Source: Candidatus Woesearchaeota archaeon
GTDB taxonomy: Archaea; Nanobdellota; Nanobdellia; Woesearchaeales; ARS49
NCBI GenBank assembly: GCA_019323135.1
Contig: JAHWHT010000002.1
Coordinates: 1 to 34,904, forward strand
Direction: 5' to 3'
Length of the DNA stretch: 34,904 nucleotides
The notes under the pieces were generated by a model. It was not told the DNA's origin and searched no databases. It saw nothing but the letters and a program-made list of their open reading frames with translations. The translations under genes and the position numbers were made by a program. How positions within the stretch are numbered: the stretch's first letter is position 1; every line of letters begins with the position of its first letter. Positions 1-7,879 of the stretch are shown in pieces.

Positions 1-614
1 GAAAGATAAGGAGTATGCGAATCAATGAAATGCAATGCAGTAAAAGAATCCTTGCCCGCAGGTATTTTTTTCAATGAATTAAAAAATGCATCATTTACTG
101 ATTTGAATCTGATTTTCAGGCCAAGATTTAAGTTCGGATTATTGCCTAGGAATTCTTGAAGATAAAAATAAGCTTTCCTTGCAGAGTTATAAAAGATAGT
201 TTTTCTTAGCTTATTTCCCATAAAGGCAGCAAAGCGCGTTAATTTTTGCCTATTCGCCCCTACCTGCGGGCGCTCTTTAAGAAAATCTTCAAAATAATCA
301 AATCCCTTATCAAAACCAAATTTTCTGCAGGTCACAACATTAGAAGTTATGTACTGCGTATAAAATTTATTCAGTTTTTTTGGTAGGTATACTGGTTCTT
401 TTTTCTCAGTTATGTGCCAGGTGTTTTCAATCTCTAATGGAACCGTTCCTGTAAACATGCCACTCATTGAAAAATTTGTTGCAGACGCAATAGAATGCGC
501 ATCAAATGACATATACTCTTTTTTCAAATCATTCAAAAATGGCATAAGCGCAGGATTATTCGCAGTATCTGGTCTTAAGCAATCAAATATTATTAAAATA
601 ATTTGTTTAGCCAA
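1..614 (-). CDS. Alkaline-phosphatase/sulfatase superfamily enzyme, N-terminal part
   Basis: The gene runs off the left edge of the window; 204 codons are visible with no stop. The start is a TTG at 614, chosen because GGAGG lies six bases upstream (621-625) and the protein begins with the family motif straight away: FDCLRPDTA near residue 10, which provides the first metal-binding aspartate. A Ser/Thr-rich stretch (SATNFSMSGMFTG) is where the nucleophile sits in this superfamily; the Cys/Ser-x-Pro-x-Arg formylglycine motif of true sulfatases is not there. DSHTPY near the visible end resembles the His-Thr-Pro motif of LTA-synthase-like members. It may hydrolyse or transfer phosphate, phosphoglycerol or sulfate groups on surface glycans, as suggested by the glycan genes next to it. 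The substrate cannot be read from the sequence. Confidence 0.75.
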   Translation of the reverse strand, partial: MAKQIILIIFDCLRPDTANNPALMPFLNDLKKEYMSFDAHSIASATNFSMSGMFTGTVPLEIENTWHITEKKEPVYLPKKLNKFYTQYITSNVVTCRKFGFDKGFDYFEDFLKERPQVGANRQKLTRFAAFMGNKLRKTIFYNSARKAYFYLQEFLGNNPNLNLGLKIRFKSVNDAFFNSLKKIPAGKDSFTALHFIDSHTPYL

Positions 615-620
615 TTTATT

Positions 621-625
621 CCTCC
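621..625 (-). promoter_or_regulatory. Shine-Dalgarno site GGAGG for the TTG start at 614
   Basis: GGAGG on the minus strand, six bases before TTG. The TATA-like TTTAAA at 649-654 predicts a transcript starting near 624, so the motif lies at the very 5' end of the mRNA. Confidence 0.7.
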
Positions 626-648
626 AAATATTATCAAAACGCAGACCA

Positions 649-654
649 TTTAAA
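649..654 (-). promoter_or_regulatory. TATA-like box for the gene starting at 614
   Basis: TTTAAA centred at 651.5, 37.5 bases before the TTG start. This matches the short-leader promoter geometry seen elsewhere in the window. Confidence 0.5.
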
Positions 655-684
655 AGGTTTGCGATTTAATCGTGTTTCATTAGA

Positions 685-692
685 TTTATAAA
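685..692 (+). promoter_or_regulatory. TATA box for the deacetylase operon
   Basis: TTTATAAA centred at 688.5, 29.5 bases before the ATG at 718; predicts a leaderless or nearly leaderless mRNA. Confidence 0.7.
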
Positions 693-717
693 CAAACCAC
701 CAATATCACGAAGATAA

Positions 718-1686
718 ATGAAAACACAAAAATCTATGCAATTGCCAAAAAGCGTGTTTACTTTTTCATTTGATACAGAACTGATTTGGGGGATGTTTCG
801 GTATAATCCTGCTTTTCAAAACAAGCTAGATAAAGATTGGTTTAAAAAGCGCAGGAACATACAGCTCATGCTGCGTGAATTTAACAGATACGACATTCCT
901 GCAACTTGGGCAATAGTAGGGCATTTGTTTCTTGATAAGTGCAACAAAAAACACGCAGACATAAAAAAAGGCGATGACTGGATCAAACAGGATCCTGGCA
1001 CAAATCTAAAAAAAGCCCCATTATGGTATGGAAAAGATATTATCGATCTTATTTTATCCTCAAAAGCAAAACACGAGATTGCATCACACAGTTTCTCGCA
1101 CATTGATTTTGATACGTGCTCCCCAGCTGTTGCAGATTCAGAATTAAAGAAATGCAGGTCTTTGTTCAATAAACTCCCTTGCAAACTAACAACATTCATT
1201 TTTCCAAGAGATAAATACGGTAATTTTGAAGCGCTAAGAAAAAATAACATCAAGATATACAGAAAAGAAGTAAAAACAAAGAGAGACTTACTGAAATCCA
1301 GATTTTTCAAAAAAATAGTTCGTGCACTAGACATCTTTTGTTTTTTCAAAGCAGATCCGCTCGAGCCAATTGTCCAAAATAATAAATTAATCCAGATGCC
1401 TAAGTCAAGATTAATTGTTCCTATCAATAAAGAAACAACAGGAATATCATCCAAAACTTTGTTGAATATAATAAAATATTTTAATCTGCTAAAGATAAAG
1501 AGGACGATTAACAAAGCAATCGCAAAAAAAATACCAATTCACTTGTACAGTCACCCAATAGACTTCACAAGCCCTGCAGACCTAGTGTATCTAAGAAAGA
1601 TTTTGGCGTTTGTCAAAAAGAAAGAAATGCAAAAAAAGCTGGAGTGCCTCACAATGCAGCAAACATACGAGAAATACTTGAAGTAA
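718..1686 (+). CDS. Polysaccharide deacetylase (NodB-like) protein
   Basis: 322 residues. The NodB fold signs are visible: SFDTE with D19 as likely catalytic base, a His-x3-His metal pair in SHSFSH (H124, H128), a FPR segment around residue 160-165, and an LYSHPID motif near the C-terminus that carries the last catalytic histidine. The family removes N- or O-acetyl groups from glycans using a divalent metal. No signal peptide or membrane segment is seen, so it would act in the cytoplasm, on a lipid-linked or nucleotide-linked sugar. It has its own TATA box, and the next gene begins one base after its stop, so it leads a three-gene operon with two glycosyltransferases. The substrate is unknown. 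Confidence 0.85.
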   Translation: MKTQKSMQLPKSVFTFSFDTELIWGMFRYNPAFQNKLDKDWFKKRRNIQLMLREFNRYDIPATWAIVGHLFLDKCNKKHADIKKGDDWIKQDPGTNLKKAPLWYGKDIIDLILSSKAKHEIASHSFSHIDFDTCSPAVADSELKKCRSLFNKLPCKLTTFIFPRDKYGNFEALRKNNIKIYRKEVKTKRDLLKSRFFKKIVRALDIFCFFKADPLEPIVQNNKLIQMPKSRLIVPINKETTGISSKTLLNIIKYFNLLKIKRTINKAIAKKIPIHLYSHPIDFTSPADLVYLRKILAFVKKKEMQKKLECLTMQQTYEKYLK

Positions 1687-1687
1687 A

Positions 1688-2620
1688 ATGAAAAAAATAT
1701 CTGTTGTAATACTAGCATATAATGAAGAAAAAGGTATTGCTAAATGCATTGATTCTATTCTAAATCAGTTGCATAAAGCACACGAGATCATAGTAATCAA
1801 TGACGGAAGCACAGATTCCACATTAAATATTCTGAAAAAATACAAGAATAAAATAAAAATTATTGATAAGAAGAAAAATGAAGGTCGTGCAAAAGCATAT
1901 ACTGCTGGATTTAAAAAAGCAAAAGGCAATGTGGTTGCTTTTATCGACGGGGATTCATATGCTCCGCGCAATTGGATAACTCTTCTTGCACAAGCATTTG
2001 AAAAATGTGCAAAAAACACTGCCTGTCTTGGTGGCAACTATCTTTGCGCTAATACGCAATACAAATTGTCAAATCTAGAAAACAAATACAACAAGATTGC
2101 CATGAAAAAAAGCTTGTTCAAACTTCCCTCTGGAACAAATATGGCTTATGACAAGAAAATCTGTACAAAGCTGAATGTTTTCAAGAATATTCCTCAATTT
2201 AGATGCGATAGATATGCAATGGATCTATTGATAAGAAAAGGTTATATTGCAAAGACGATTCCAGGCTGTTACGTATTCTCAAAATCACCCAAGAGCTTAC
2301 GAGGGTATTTTAAGCAGCGATTTCGCTGGGGAAGGGGCGCCCCAAGTGCCAGGATGCTGAAAACAAGTGTGCTTTTCCAAAAAACAGTACTTATTTTATT
2401 TCCCGCGATAATTGTGGCGGGGGTAATCATATTTCCTCACATCTTTTTTCCATTAATTGGCTTGACAGCAGTTCTGTTCTTATTATCTGGATTAATTATG
2501 TCTATAAGATGGAAAATATTAAGTTTTATTGAAGCACTGCAGTTGATATTACTTAAATTAGCCGGTTGCTATGCTTATGCAGCAGGATATGTTTTTCAGA
2601 CAATGCGGAGGGTAATATGA
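1688..2620 (+). CDS. Family 2 glycosyltransferase with C-terminal membrane segments
   Basis: 310 residues. The GT-A fold is clear: VVILAYNEE at residues 6-14, INDGSTDST at 38-45, the metal-binding IDGDS at 86-90, and the processive-type QRFRWGRGA motif around residue 215. Two to three hydrophobic stretches follow in the last 80 residues and should anchor it in the membrane. It should add a sugar from a nucleotide donor to a lipid-linked acceptor on the cytoplasmic face. It overlaps the next gene by four bases (ATGA), which suggests coupled translation. The donor sugar cannot be deduced. Confidence 0.88.
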   Translation: MKKISVVILAYNEEKGIAKCIDSILNQLHKAHEIIVINDGSTDSTLNILKKYKNKIKIIDKKKNEGRAKAYTAGFKKAKGNVVAFIDGDSYAPRNWITLLAQAFEKCAKNTACLGGNYLCANTQYKLSNLENKYNKIAMKKSLFKLPSGTNMAYDKKICTKLNVFKNIPQFRCDRYAMDLLIRKGYIAKTIPGCYVFSKSPKSLRGYFKQRFRWGRGAPSARMLKTSVLFQKTVLILFPAIIVAGVIIFPHIFFPLIGLTAVLFLLSGLIMSIRWKILSFIEALQLILLKLAGCYAYAAGYVFQTMRRVI

Positions 2621-3648
2621 AGCTGTATTTTATCGCAAGTACGTTCAGGGGTTTTGGTTCTGGCAAAGGCTACTGGTTTCATAAGGCTGCAGAATTACTT
2701 TCTAAAAAAATAGACGTAAAAATATTTAGCATGAGGTTATTTAATGAAAAACCAGCTAATGTAAATTGTCTAAAAAAGAAATTCTGCAGAAAAATAGCAG
2801 AAATACGAAGAGAATGCAAAAAAAACAAGGCAGTCTTGCATTTTCCACAGTATCATCTCGCTTTATTCAGTTTTATCCCGAGGTTTTTTTTCAAGTGTCC
2901 GATAGTTATTGGACCAAACACTCTGCCGCTTCAAATTCCTAACAAAAACAAGAAGCCTTCCTTCAAAGAGCGACGCATTATCAACATGAAGTTTGATATG
3001 TTCACTGCTCTTAGCGATGCGCATAAAATAATTCTTGAAAATTACGGTATTCCCGCAAATAAAATAAAAGTGATTAAACCAGGTATTGAACTGGATATCT
3101 TCAAGCCAATGCCAGTCAACCGAAAGAAGTTCGGAATTGAGGAAAAAGATTTTGTTTTCGCATTTATCAACCGATTTGCAGAAGTCAAGCAGTTTGATTT
3201 GTTTGAAAAAGCAATGATGCAAATTATAGATAAACACAAGCACGTTAAATTCTTGATTATCGGTAAAAAATTGCCTGTTCAACATAAGAATATAATCAAC
3301 ATCGGATTTATCAACAGAATGAATCTTCCTAAACATTATAATTTATGCGACGTATATCTTATCACATCCGAATGGGAAACATATTCTATCGCAGGTATGG
3401 AAGCATTATCCTGCGGAAAACCATGTATTATGACTGATGTCGGAGGCAATCCTGAGCAGATAATTCCTGGAAAAAATGGATTTTTAGTTAAAAAAGACTG
3501 CAGTAATTTGATTGAAACAATGGAAAACTGCATAAACAATCCTAAATTGATTAAACAGATGTCTAAAAATGCTCGTGAATTAGCACTAAAGAATTTTAAT
3601 TGGGATGGCAAGATAAAAGAATTGATAAAGCTTTACCAAAATCTTTAA
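2617..3648 (+). CDS. Family 4 (group 1) glycosyltransferase
   Basis: 343 residues from the ATG at 2617, preferred over an upstream in-frame ATG at 2566 because GGAGGG (2607-2612) lies just before it and the ATGA overlap with the preceding stop is typical of coupled genes. The C-terminal donor domain has the GT4 pattern: a FINRFAEVKQFD segment, then SEWETYSIAGMEALSCG and TDVGGNPEQI, which holds the E-x7-E motif binding the nucleotide-sugar. The N-terminal acceptor domain is present, so the protein is full length (family usual 340-400). It probably extends the same lipid-linked glycan as its neighbours. Confidence 0.88.
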   Translation: MKLYFIASTFRGFGSGKGYWFHKAAELLSKKIDVKIFSMRLFNEKPANVNCLKKKFCRKIAEIRRECKKNKAVLHFPQYHLALFSFIPRFFFKCPIVIGPNTLPLQIPNKNKKPSFKERRIINMKFDMFTALSDAHKIILENYGIPANKIKVIKPGIELDIFKPMPVNRKKFGIEEKDFVFAFINRFAEVKQFDLFEKAMMQIIDKHKHVKFLIIGKKLPVQHKNIINIGFINRMNLPKHYNLCDVYLITSEWETYSIAGMEALSCGKPCIMTDVGGNPEQIIPGKNGFLVKKDCSNLIETMENCINNPKLIKQMSKNARELALKNFNWDGKIKELIKLYQNL

Positions 3649-3649
3649 A
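3644..3649 (+). promoter_or_regulatory. TATA-like box for the methyltransferase at 3675
   Basis: TTTAAA centred at 3646.5, 28.5 bases before the ATG. It overlaps the last codons and stop of the glycosyltransferase and would give a leaderless mRNA. Confidence 0.5.
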
Positions 3650-3674
3650 AAACAGCCGCCCTTAACTAAAAATA

Positions 3675-4295
3675 ATGAAACCGCAATTGAAAAAAATAAG
3701 ATATAAGCACAAATTAGTAGCGACTTTGCTTCAAGGTAAAGAAAAAGTGCTAGATATAGGTTATGCAAAACATCCTAATCCTTTTTTGAATAATGCGCAC
3801 GGTATTGATATTCAAGATTTAGGTAAACCAGCAAACTTTATCGAAACCAAAATAGCAAACCTGAATACAGACAAAATACCCTATCCGAATAAATTTTTTG
3901 ATGGAATAACTGCGTGTGGATTAATAGAACATTTAGAGAATCCACAAGATTTTTTGAGAGAATGTAATAGAGTATTGAAAATAGGGGGCAAATTGGTGCT
4001 AACCACACCAAACATTCTAGGATACATGAACGTACTCGGCGAATTATTGAACCGACCTGATGGAGATAAAGGAGCACACTTCCAAGAATATTCGCAAAGA
4101 GTATTGAAAAGAATACTAAGACGGAATGGGTTTTCTAATGTTCAAGTAAGGGGTATGTTCTTTAGGTTAAACAAAAGATTTTGGTTTAAAACAAAAAACT
4201 GCTGGCTGTCTCCCCAATTATTAGCAATGGGAACAAAAGCAAAAAACCCTGAAACCAAAATAATGTATGGTGACGGTACAATCATAAGCGATTAA
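3675..4295 (+). CDS. SAM-dependent methyltransferase (type 11 class)
   Basis: 206 residues. Class I SAM fold: VLDIGYAKHPN (motif I, with the usual GxGxG reduced), GIDIQD (motif II acid), then FDGITACGLIEHLENPQDFLRECNRVLKIGGKLVLTTPN, typical of Methyltransf_11. The family methylates small molecules or sugars; in a glycan cluster a sugar O-methyltransferase is plausible but not shown. The gene ends tail to tail with the flippase: the two TAA stops share the same TTAA at 4292-4295. Confidence 0.8.
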   Translation: MKPQLKKIRYKHKLVATLLQGKEKVLDIGYAKHPNPFLNNAHGIDIQDLGKPANFIETKIANLNTDKIPYPNKFFDGITACGLIEHLENPQDFLRECNRVLKIGGKLVLTTPNILGYMNVLGELLNRPDGDKGAHFQEYSQRVLKRILRRNGFSNVQVRGMFFRLNKRFWFKTKNCWLSPQLLAMGTKAKNPETKIMYGDGTIISD

Positions 4296-5842
4296 ACAAA
4301 TCGTTTAATGATTTTCTTTGCAAAATTAAGATTTAATCCTGATTTTCGTTCTATTGCTACAAGAATCATCAAATCCTCTTTATTGAATGACTTTAATAGA
4401 AGTAATAATCCCAAATATACCGCACAAAATAAAGCCAAAGTAACTAATAGTTCTAACAGAGAATATGGTCGGAAAAACTTGGTTAATACAGCATAACTTA
4501 AACATAGAGGTAATACTGCGCTTAATACATATTTCAAATACAATTTTAAATCATGACTAAATCCGATCATAGATCGAACTTTGAAAAAGAAAACAAATTC
4601 TCTTAAGATGACAAATGTGCTAGTTGCAACTGCAGCGCCGATTATGCCATATTTTGGAATTAATATCATATTTAAAACAATATTAAGAATAACTGCAACC
4701 AGATTGGTACAAAAAATAAATTTAGTTTTCTTGAACGCTTTTAAAACTGGATCTGTAGGACCATTTATAACATTGATAAAATATGCCACTAACAGCACAA
4801 CTAAAGCAGCAGAACCACCCACATAAGCTTTACCAAACAGAGTTTTTAATACAACCGACGGGAAAAACAAAACAATAAGAAAAACCGGGAAAGTTAAAAC
4901 AAATATCCATCTTTTTATCACTGCAAAAACTTCTCCAAGCCAAACATGTCTATTTTTACCGATGGATTCAGATGCTATTGGATAGAATATTTGACTAAAT
5001 GCAGTCAAAAATACCCCCAATATTGCCATAAGAGGCAAAACTGCATTATAAACACCCACATCTGCTGCAGTTTTAAAAATACCTAAAAGAAACGTATCAC
5101 CCCAACCCATTATATTCAAAAATATGCCTGAAAAAAAAAGAGGTGCAGAAAATTTGATTAGTTTTTTGTATTCATACTTTGTTTTATGCACCATTCCAAA
5201 TACAGGAAACACTTTCCATTGAAGCAGAATAAATCCCAATAATACTGCTGCCAATATAGAAATCAAATACGCCCAGGATATCTGCAGCACAGTACCTCCA
5301 AGTACAACAATAATTCCCACAAGTATCAAATTTATTGCGTAAGTAAATATGTTTTCAACTAATTGTTTGTATTCTGGTTTTTTGTATGCAAGGAAAAAAG
5401 AATTAACCAACCGAAATAAAACATATATTGGCAGTGCAAGTGCAAAAATTTTTAGGACTGGAATGAATTTTTCAGTATGAAACCATCCAATTGCAATCTG
5501 TTTCGAAAAAATCACCAGCAGCACAGTCATCACCAATGCTATAGGAAACCCTATTCTTACTGCTGCCCAAAAAATGCCCTTTATTCTGCTTGGATCTGCT
5601 TTACCCCTGTAGAACGCAACATACCTCATAAGGCCTTCCTTCACCCCAAACAGAGATATAATCAACCCCAAGCTCAATACCATCTGGCCTAATGCAATCA
5701 AACCATAATCCGAAGGCCCCAAATATCTAGTCAATACAATTCTATAAACAAAATTAAGGATATATGCAAGAAAAGTTCCTACAAAAATAATTCCTGCACC
5801 TCGCACAACTTGTTTCAGAAGCTGATGTTTTTCCTTAGACAT
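4292..5842 (-). CDS. Oligosaccharide flippase (Wzx/MATE-like)
   Basis: 516 residues from the ATG at 5842, chosen over an in-frame codon seven residues earlier because the TATA palindrome lies exactly 27.5 bases upstream of 5842. The sequence is a string of about 12-14 hydrophobic segments with the polysaccharide-biosynthesis opening (LLKQVVRGAGIIFVGTFLAYILN, TRYLGPSDYGL). The family flips lipid-linked oligosaccharides across the membrane, so this is the likely exporter of the glycan built by the neighbouring glycosyltransferases. It is transcribed away from the DPM1-like gene from a shared promoter region. Confidence 0.88.
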   Translation of the reverse strand: MSKEKHQLLKQVVRGAGIIFVGTFLAYILNFVYRIVLTRYLGPSDYGLIALGQMVLSLGLIISLFGVKEGLMRYVAFYRGKADPSRIKGIFWAAVRIGFPIALVMTVLLVIFSKQIAIGWFHTEKFIPVLKIFALALPIYVLFRLVNSFFLAYKKPEYKQLVENIFTYAINLILVGIIVVLGGTVLQISWAYLISILAAVLLGFILLQWKVFPVFGMVHKTKYEYKKLIKFSAPLFFSGIFLNIMGWGDTFLLGIFKTAADVGVYNAVLPLMAILGVFLTAFSQIFYPIASESIGKNRHVWLGEVFAVIKRWIFVLTFPVFLIVLFFPSVVLKTLFGKAYVGGSAALVVLLVAYFINVINGPTDPVLKAFKKTKFIFCTNLVAVILNIVLNMILIPKYGIIGAAVATSTFVILREFVFFFKVRSMIGFSHDLKLYLKYVLSAVLPLCLSYAVLTKFFRPYSLLELLVTLALFCAVYLGLLLLLKSFNKEDLMILVAIERKSGLNLNFAKKIIKRFV

Positions 5843-5865
5843 ATAAAGATAAAACAAAAACAAGA

Positions 5866-5873
5866 TTTATAAA
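5866..5873. promoter_or_regulatory. Palindromic TATA box shared by two divergent leaderless genes
   Basis: TTTATAAA is its own reverse complement. Its centre (5869.5) is 27.5 bases from the plus-strand ATG at 5897 and 27.5 bases from the minus-strand ATG at 5842. No second TATA-like element of similar quality is seen between the genes. Confidence 0.75.
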
Positions 5874-5896
5874 CCTTATGTATTTGAAAAGTAAAT

Positions 5897-6550
5897 ATGA
5901 TCTCCATAACAATCCCTGCCTACAATGAATCAGACATAATAGCAAGTACCATCCAAAATCTTCAAAAATTTTGCACAAAACAAAAAATCCCAATAGAAAC
6001 CATAGTAGTAGACGACGCTTCTACAGATAACACCTCAAAAATCGCCAAAAACGCAGGCGCACGAGTGTTAAGAAATAATCAAAATCGCCGCTCATCATAC
6101 ACAATTCTTAAAGGAATAAAGAACGCAAAATACAATAAAATACTGATTGTTGATGCAGATAATGAAATTCCAATACAAAACATTCTCCCAGTACTCAAAA
6201 TAACTCGAGGATACCTCATAATTGGCCAAAGAAAGTATTTGCCACGCAGAAGTGAGCGTTTTCTTGCTTTTTGGACAAAACATTTGCTAAAAATTAACGA
6301 TCCGTTATGCTACCTTAAATTCTTTGACAAAAGAGATCTAAAAGGCATAAACTCAATCCATACAAAAGAGAGATATGCATTTCAGCTCATAGAATTAGCC
6401 ATAAAAAATAATATTAAAATTAAGAATCTCCCTGTTAAAAACGTCAAGCGCCGACAAGCTTCAAAACACACATCTAATTTAAGAATCTGGATTACGATTT
6501 TGAAGAATATGTTTAAGACGTTTCAGTTGTGTTTAATAAAGAAAAAATAA
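5897..6550 (+). CDS. Family 2 glycosyltransferase, dolichol-phosphate-sugar synthase type
   Basis: 217 residues with the GT-A pattern ITIPAYNESDII, VVDDASTDNTSKIA and ILIVDADNEI (the metal-binding acids). The length and the absence of membrane segments match the soluble DPM1-like group, which transfers a sugar from a nucleotide to dolichyl phosphate at the cytoplasmic face. The start is an ATG 27.5 bases after the shared TATA box, so the mRNA should be leaderless. It ends two bases before the oppositely oriented oxidoreductase. The sugar is unknown. Confidence 0.82.
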   Translation: MISITIPAYNESDIIASTIQNLQKFCTKQKIPIETIVVDDASTDNTSKIAKNAGARVLRNNQNRRSSYTILKGIKNAKYNKILIVDADNEIPIQNILPVLKITRGYLIIGQRKYLPRRSERFLAFWTKHLLKINDPLCYLKFFDKRDLKGINSIHTKERYAFQLIELAIKNNIKIKNLPVKNVKRRQASKHTSNLRIWITILKNMFKTFQLCLIKKK

Positions 6551-6552
6551 AT

Positions 6553-7761
6553 TTAGATATAATCTTCTCCATTATACCTAACTTCTGCGTCTTTCGCTAT
6601 GGATCTATTCACAGCGTCAACTAACTTCTCTGATCTCATTTGGTCAGCAAATGTTGCCACTGCCACAGGTTTTTTGCCAGTCTCAGCCCAATCAAGAAAT
6701 TTCTCAAACTGTGTTCCAAATTCATCTGCACTAAGGTGCACTTCATTTACCATTAATTTACCTAATCCGCTTCTGTCTTTTTTTGTTTCATCTAGACATC
6801 CGTGCCAGGCATATATTCCATTTCTTATATGCTTGCCATGTTCTTTATATTTGTCTCTTAAATCAGTTATATCAACGTGCATTGTTACCGATCTCTGAAA
6901 CCTTTCTCCTTCAGGAAGTTCTCCGATTATCTCTATAACTCTTCCTTTTCTTGGATTCTCAAAATCATTATAAACAAAAGCCATTCTGCCGTCTTTATAT
7001 TTCAATGTTGCCATTGATGCTTTTGATATTCCTGCAACAACATATTTTTCACCTTTGAAATTATCCTCACTCAAATACCTTGTTCCTGTTTTATCAGTAG
7101 CGTTCTTCCAGTTTTCAGGGTTTACAATTATCTCTCCTTCTGAATCCACTGCATTAACCCTATACGGCAGTCCCTGCATTAACACAGACAATATGCTAAA
7201 TGGATGAGGTCCTTCTTCTGTTGTTATTCCAGGAATAACGTGCTCTCTTGGTCCTCTCTCTTTAACCCAGCTTATGTTAACTCTTCTTACATCAATTTTA
7301 TCTTCTTGAATCAACTGCATCGCTCTCATAAAAGCTGGATGAAACAGCATCTGGCTTCCTGCCACATTAGGAACTCCGTTTGTTTCCACAAGTTCTATTA
7401 ATTTTAATGCTTGATTATAATCTGCGTCTATTGGTTTTGATAAAAATACAGGAATTCCATTCGCAACCAATGGTGCTGTGGTTTCGTAATGCATTGTTGC
7501 AGGTGTATTGACAAATGCAAATTGTATTTGGTCTAGAATTTGGTTTGCAGGCATTTCGCCTTGTTTTACTTTGATTCTTCTTTCAGGAGGTATTCCATAT
7601 TTTTCTCCTTTTTCATCAAGTGCATCTTGGCTTGGATCTGCCAGCCAGATTTTATCTACTCTATCTGATAAGTCTTTACCCCATTGTCCTGCAAATCTTT
7701 GCAGCGGAAAATTAGCAAAATTTCCTGCCCCTAACATCAATCCATTCATTTTTTTATTCAT
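6553..7761 (-). CDS. Gfo/Idh/MocA family NAD(P)-dependent sugar oxidoreductase
   Basis: 402 residues. The N-terminal Rossmann part reads LMLGAGNFANFPL (GxGxx), with an acidic end of strand 2 at LADPS, then VNTPATMHYE and the family SKPID motif in which the lysine is catalytic. The C-terminal half has the usual beta-sheet substrate domain. Such enzymes oxidise or epimerise sugars, often nucleotide sugars. The start is supported by AGGTGG six bases upstream. It is transcribed divergently from the sulfosugar operon and may prepare a sugar for the same glycan; that is inference. Confidence 0.85.
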   Translation of the reverse strand: MNKKMNGLMLGAGNFANFPLQRFAGQWGKDLSDRVDKIWLADPSQDALDEKGEKYGIPPERRIKVKQGEMPANQILDQIQFAFVNTPATMHYETTAPLVANGIPVFLSKPIDADYNQALKLIELVETNGVPNVAGSQMLFHPAFMRAMQLIQEDKIDVRRVNISWVKERGPREHVIPGITTEEGPHPFSILSVLMQGLPYRVNAVDSEGEIIVNPENWKNATDKTGTRYLSEDNFKGEKYVVAGISKASMATLKYKDGRMAFVYNDFENPRKGRVIEIIGELPEGERFQRSVTMHVDITDLRDKYKEHGKHIRNGIYAWHGCLDETKKDRSGLGKLMVNEVHLSADEFGTQFEKFLDWAETGKKPVAVATFADQMRSEKLVDAVNRSIAKDAEVRYNGEDYI

Positions 7762-7767
7762 TATAAA

Positions 7768-7773
7768 CCACCT
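7768..7773 (-). promoter_or_regulatory. Shine-Dalgarno site AGGTGG for the Gfo/Idh gene
   Basis: AGGTGG lies six bases before the ATG at 7761. The TATA-like box predicts transcription from 7773, the first base of this motif. Confidence 0.7.
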
Positions 7774-7797
7774 AAGAATGTTTAATTTTTCTCCCCT

Positions 7798-7803
7798 TTT
7801 AAA
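7798..7803 (-). promoter_or_regulatory. TATA-like box for the Gfo/Idh gene
   Basis: TTTAAA centred at 7800.5, 39.5 bases before the ATG at 7761, giving a 12-base leader. Confidence 0.5.
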
Positions 7804-7848
7804 GCTTCAGGAATATAGCCCTATAGAGTAGTGATACCTTTCACAACA

Positions 7849-7856
7849 TTTATAAA
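7849..7856 (+). promoter_or_regulatory. TATA box for the sulfosugar operon
   Basis: TTTATAAA centred at 7852.5, exactly 27.5 bases before the ATG at 7880. It argues for that ATG over the in-frame GTG at 7871. Confidence 0.75.
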
Positions 7857-7879
7857 GCGTTCCTAGTTCAGTGATTTTC

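Noticed and set aside
412..669. Plus-strand frame of 85 codons at the left end
   Set aside because: It overlaps the phosphatase-fold gene on the other strand, which has a Shine-Dalgarno and family motifs.
816..1514. Minus-strand open frame of about 232 codons inside the deacetylase
   Set aside because: It lies wholly opposite a gene with clear family motifs; its protein has no recognisable domain and no promoter or ribosome site.
7871..7879. GTG start for the phosphodiesterase gene
   Set aside because: TATA spacing of 27.5 bases fits the ATG at 7880, and the added residues are not conserved-looking.
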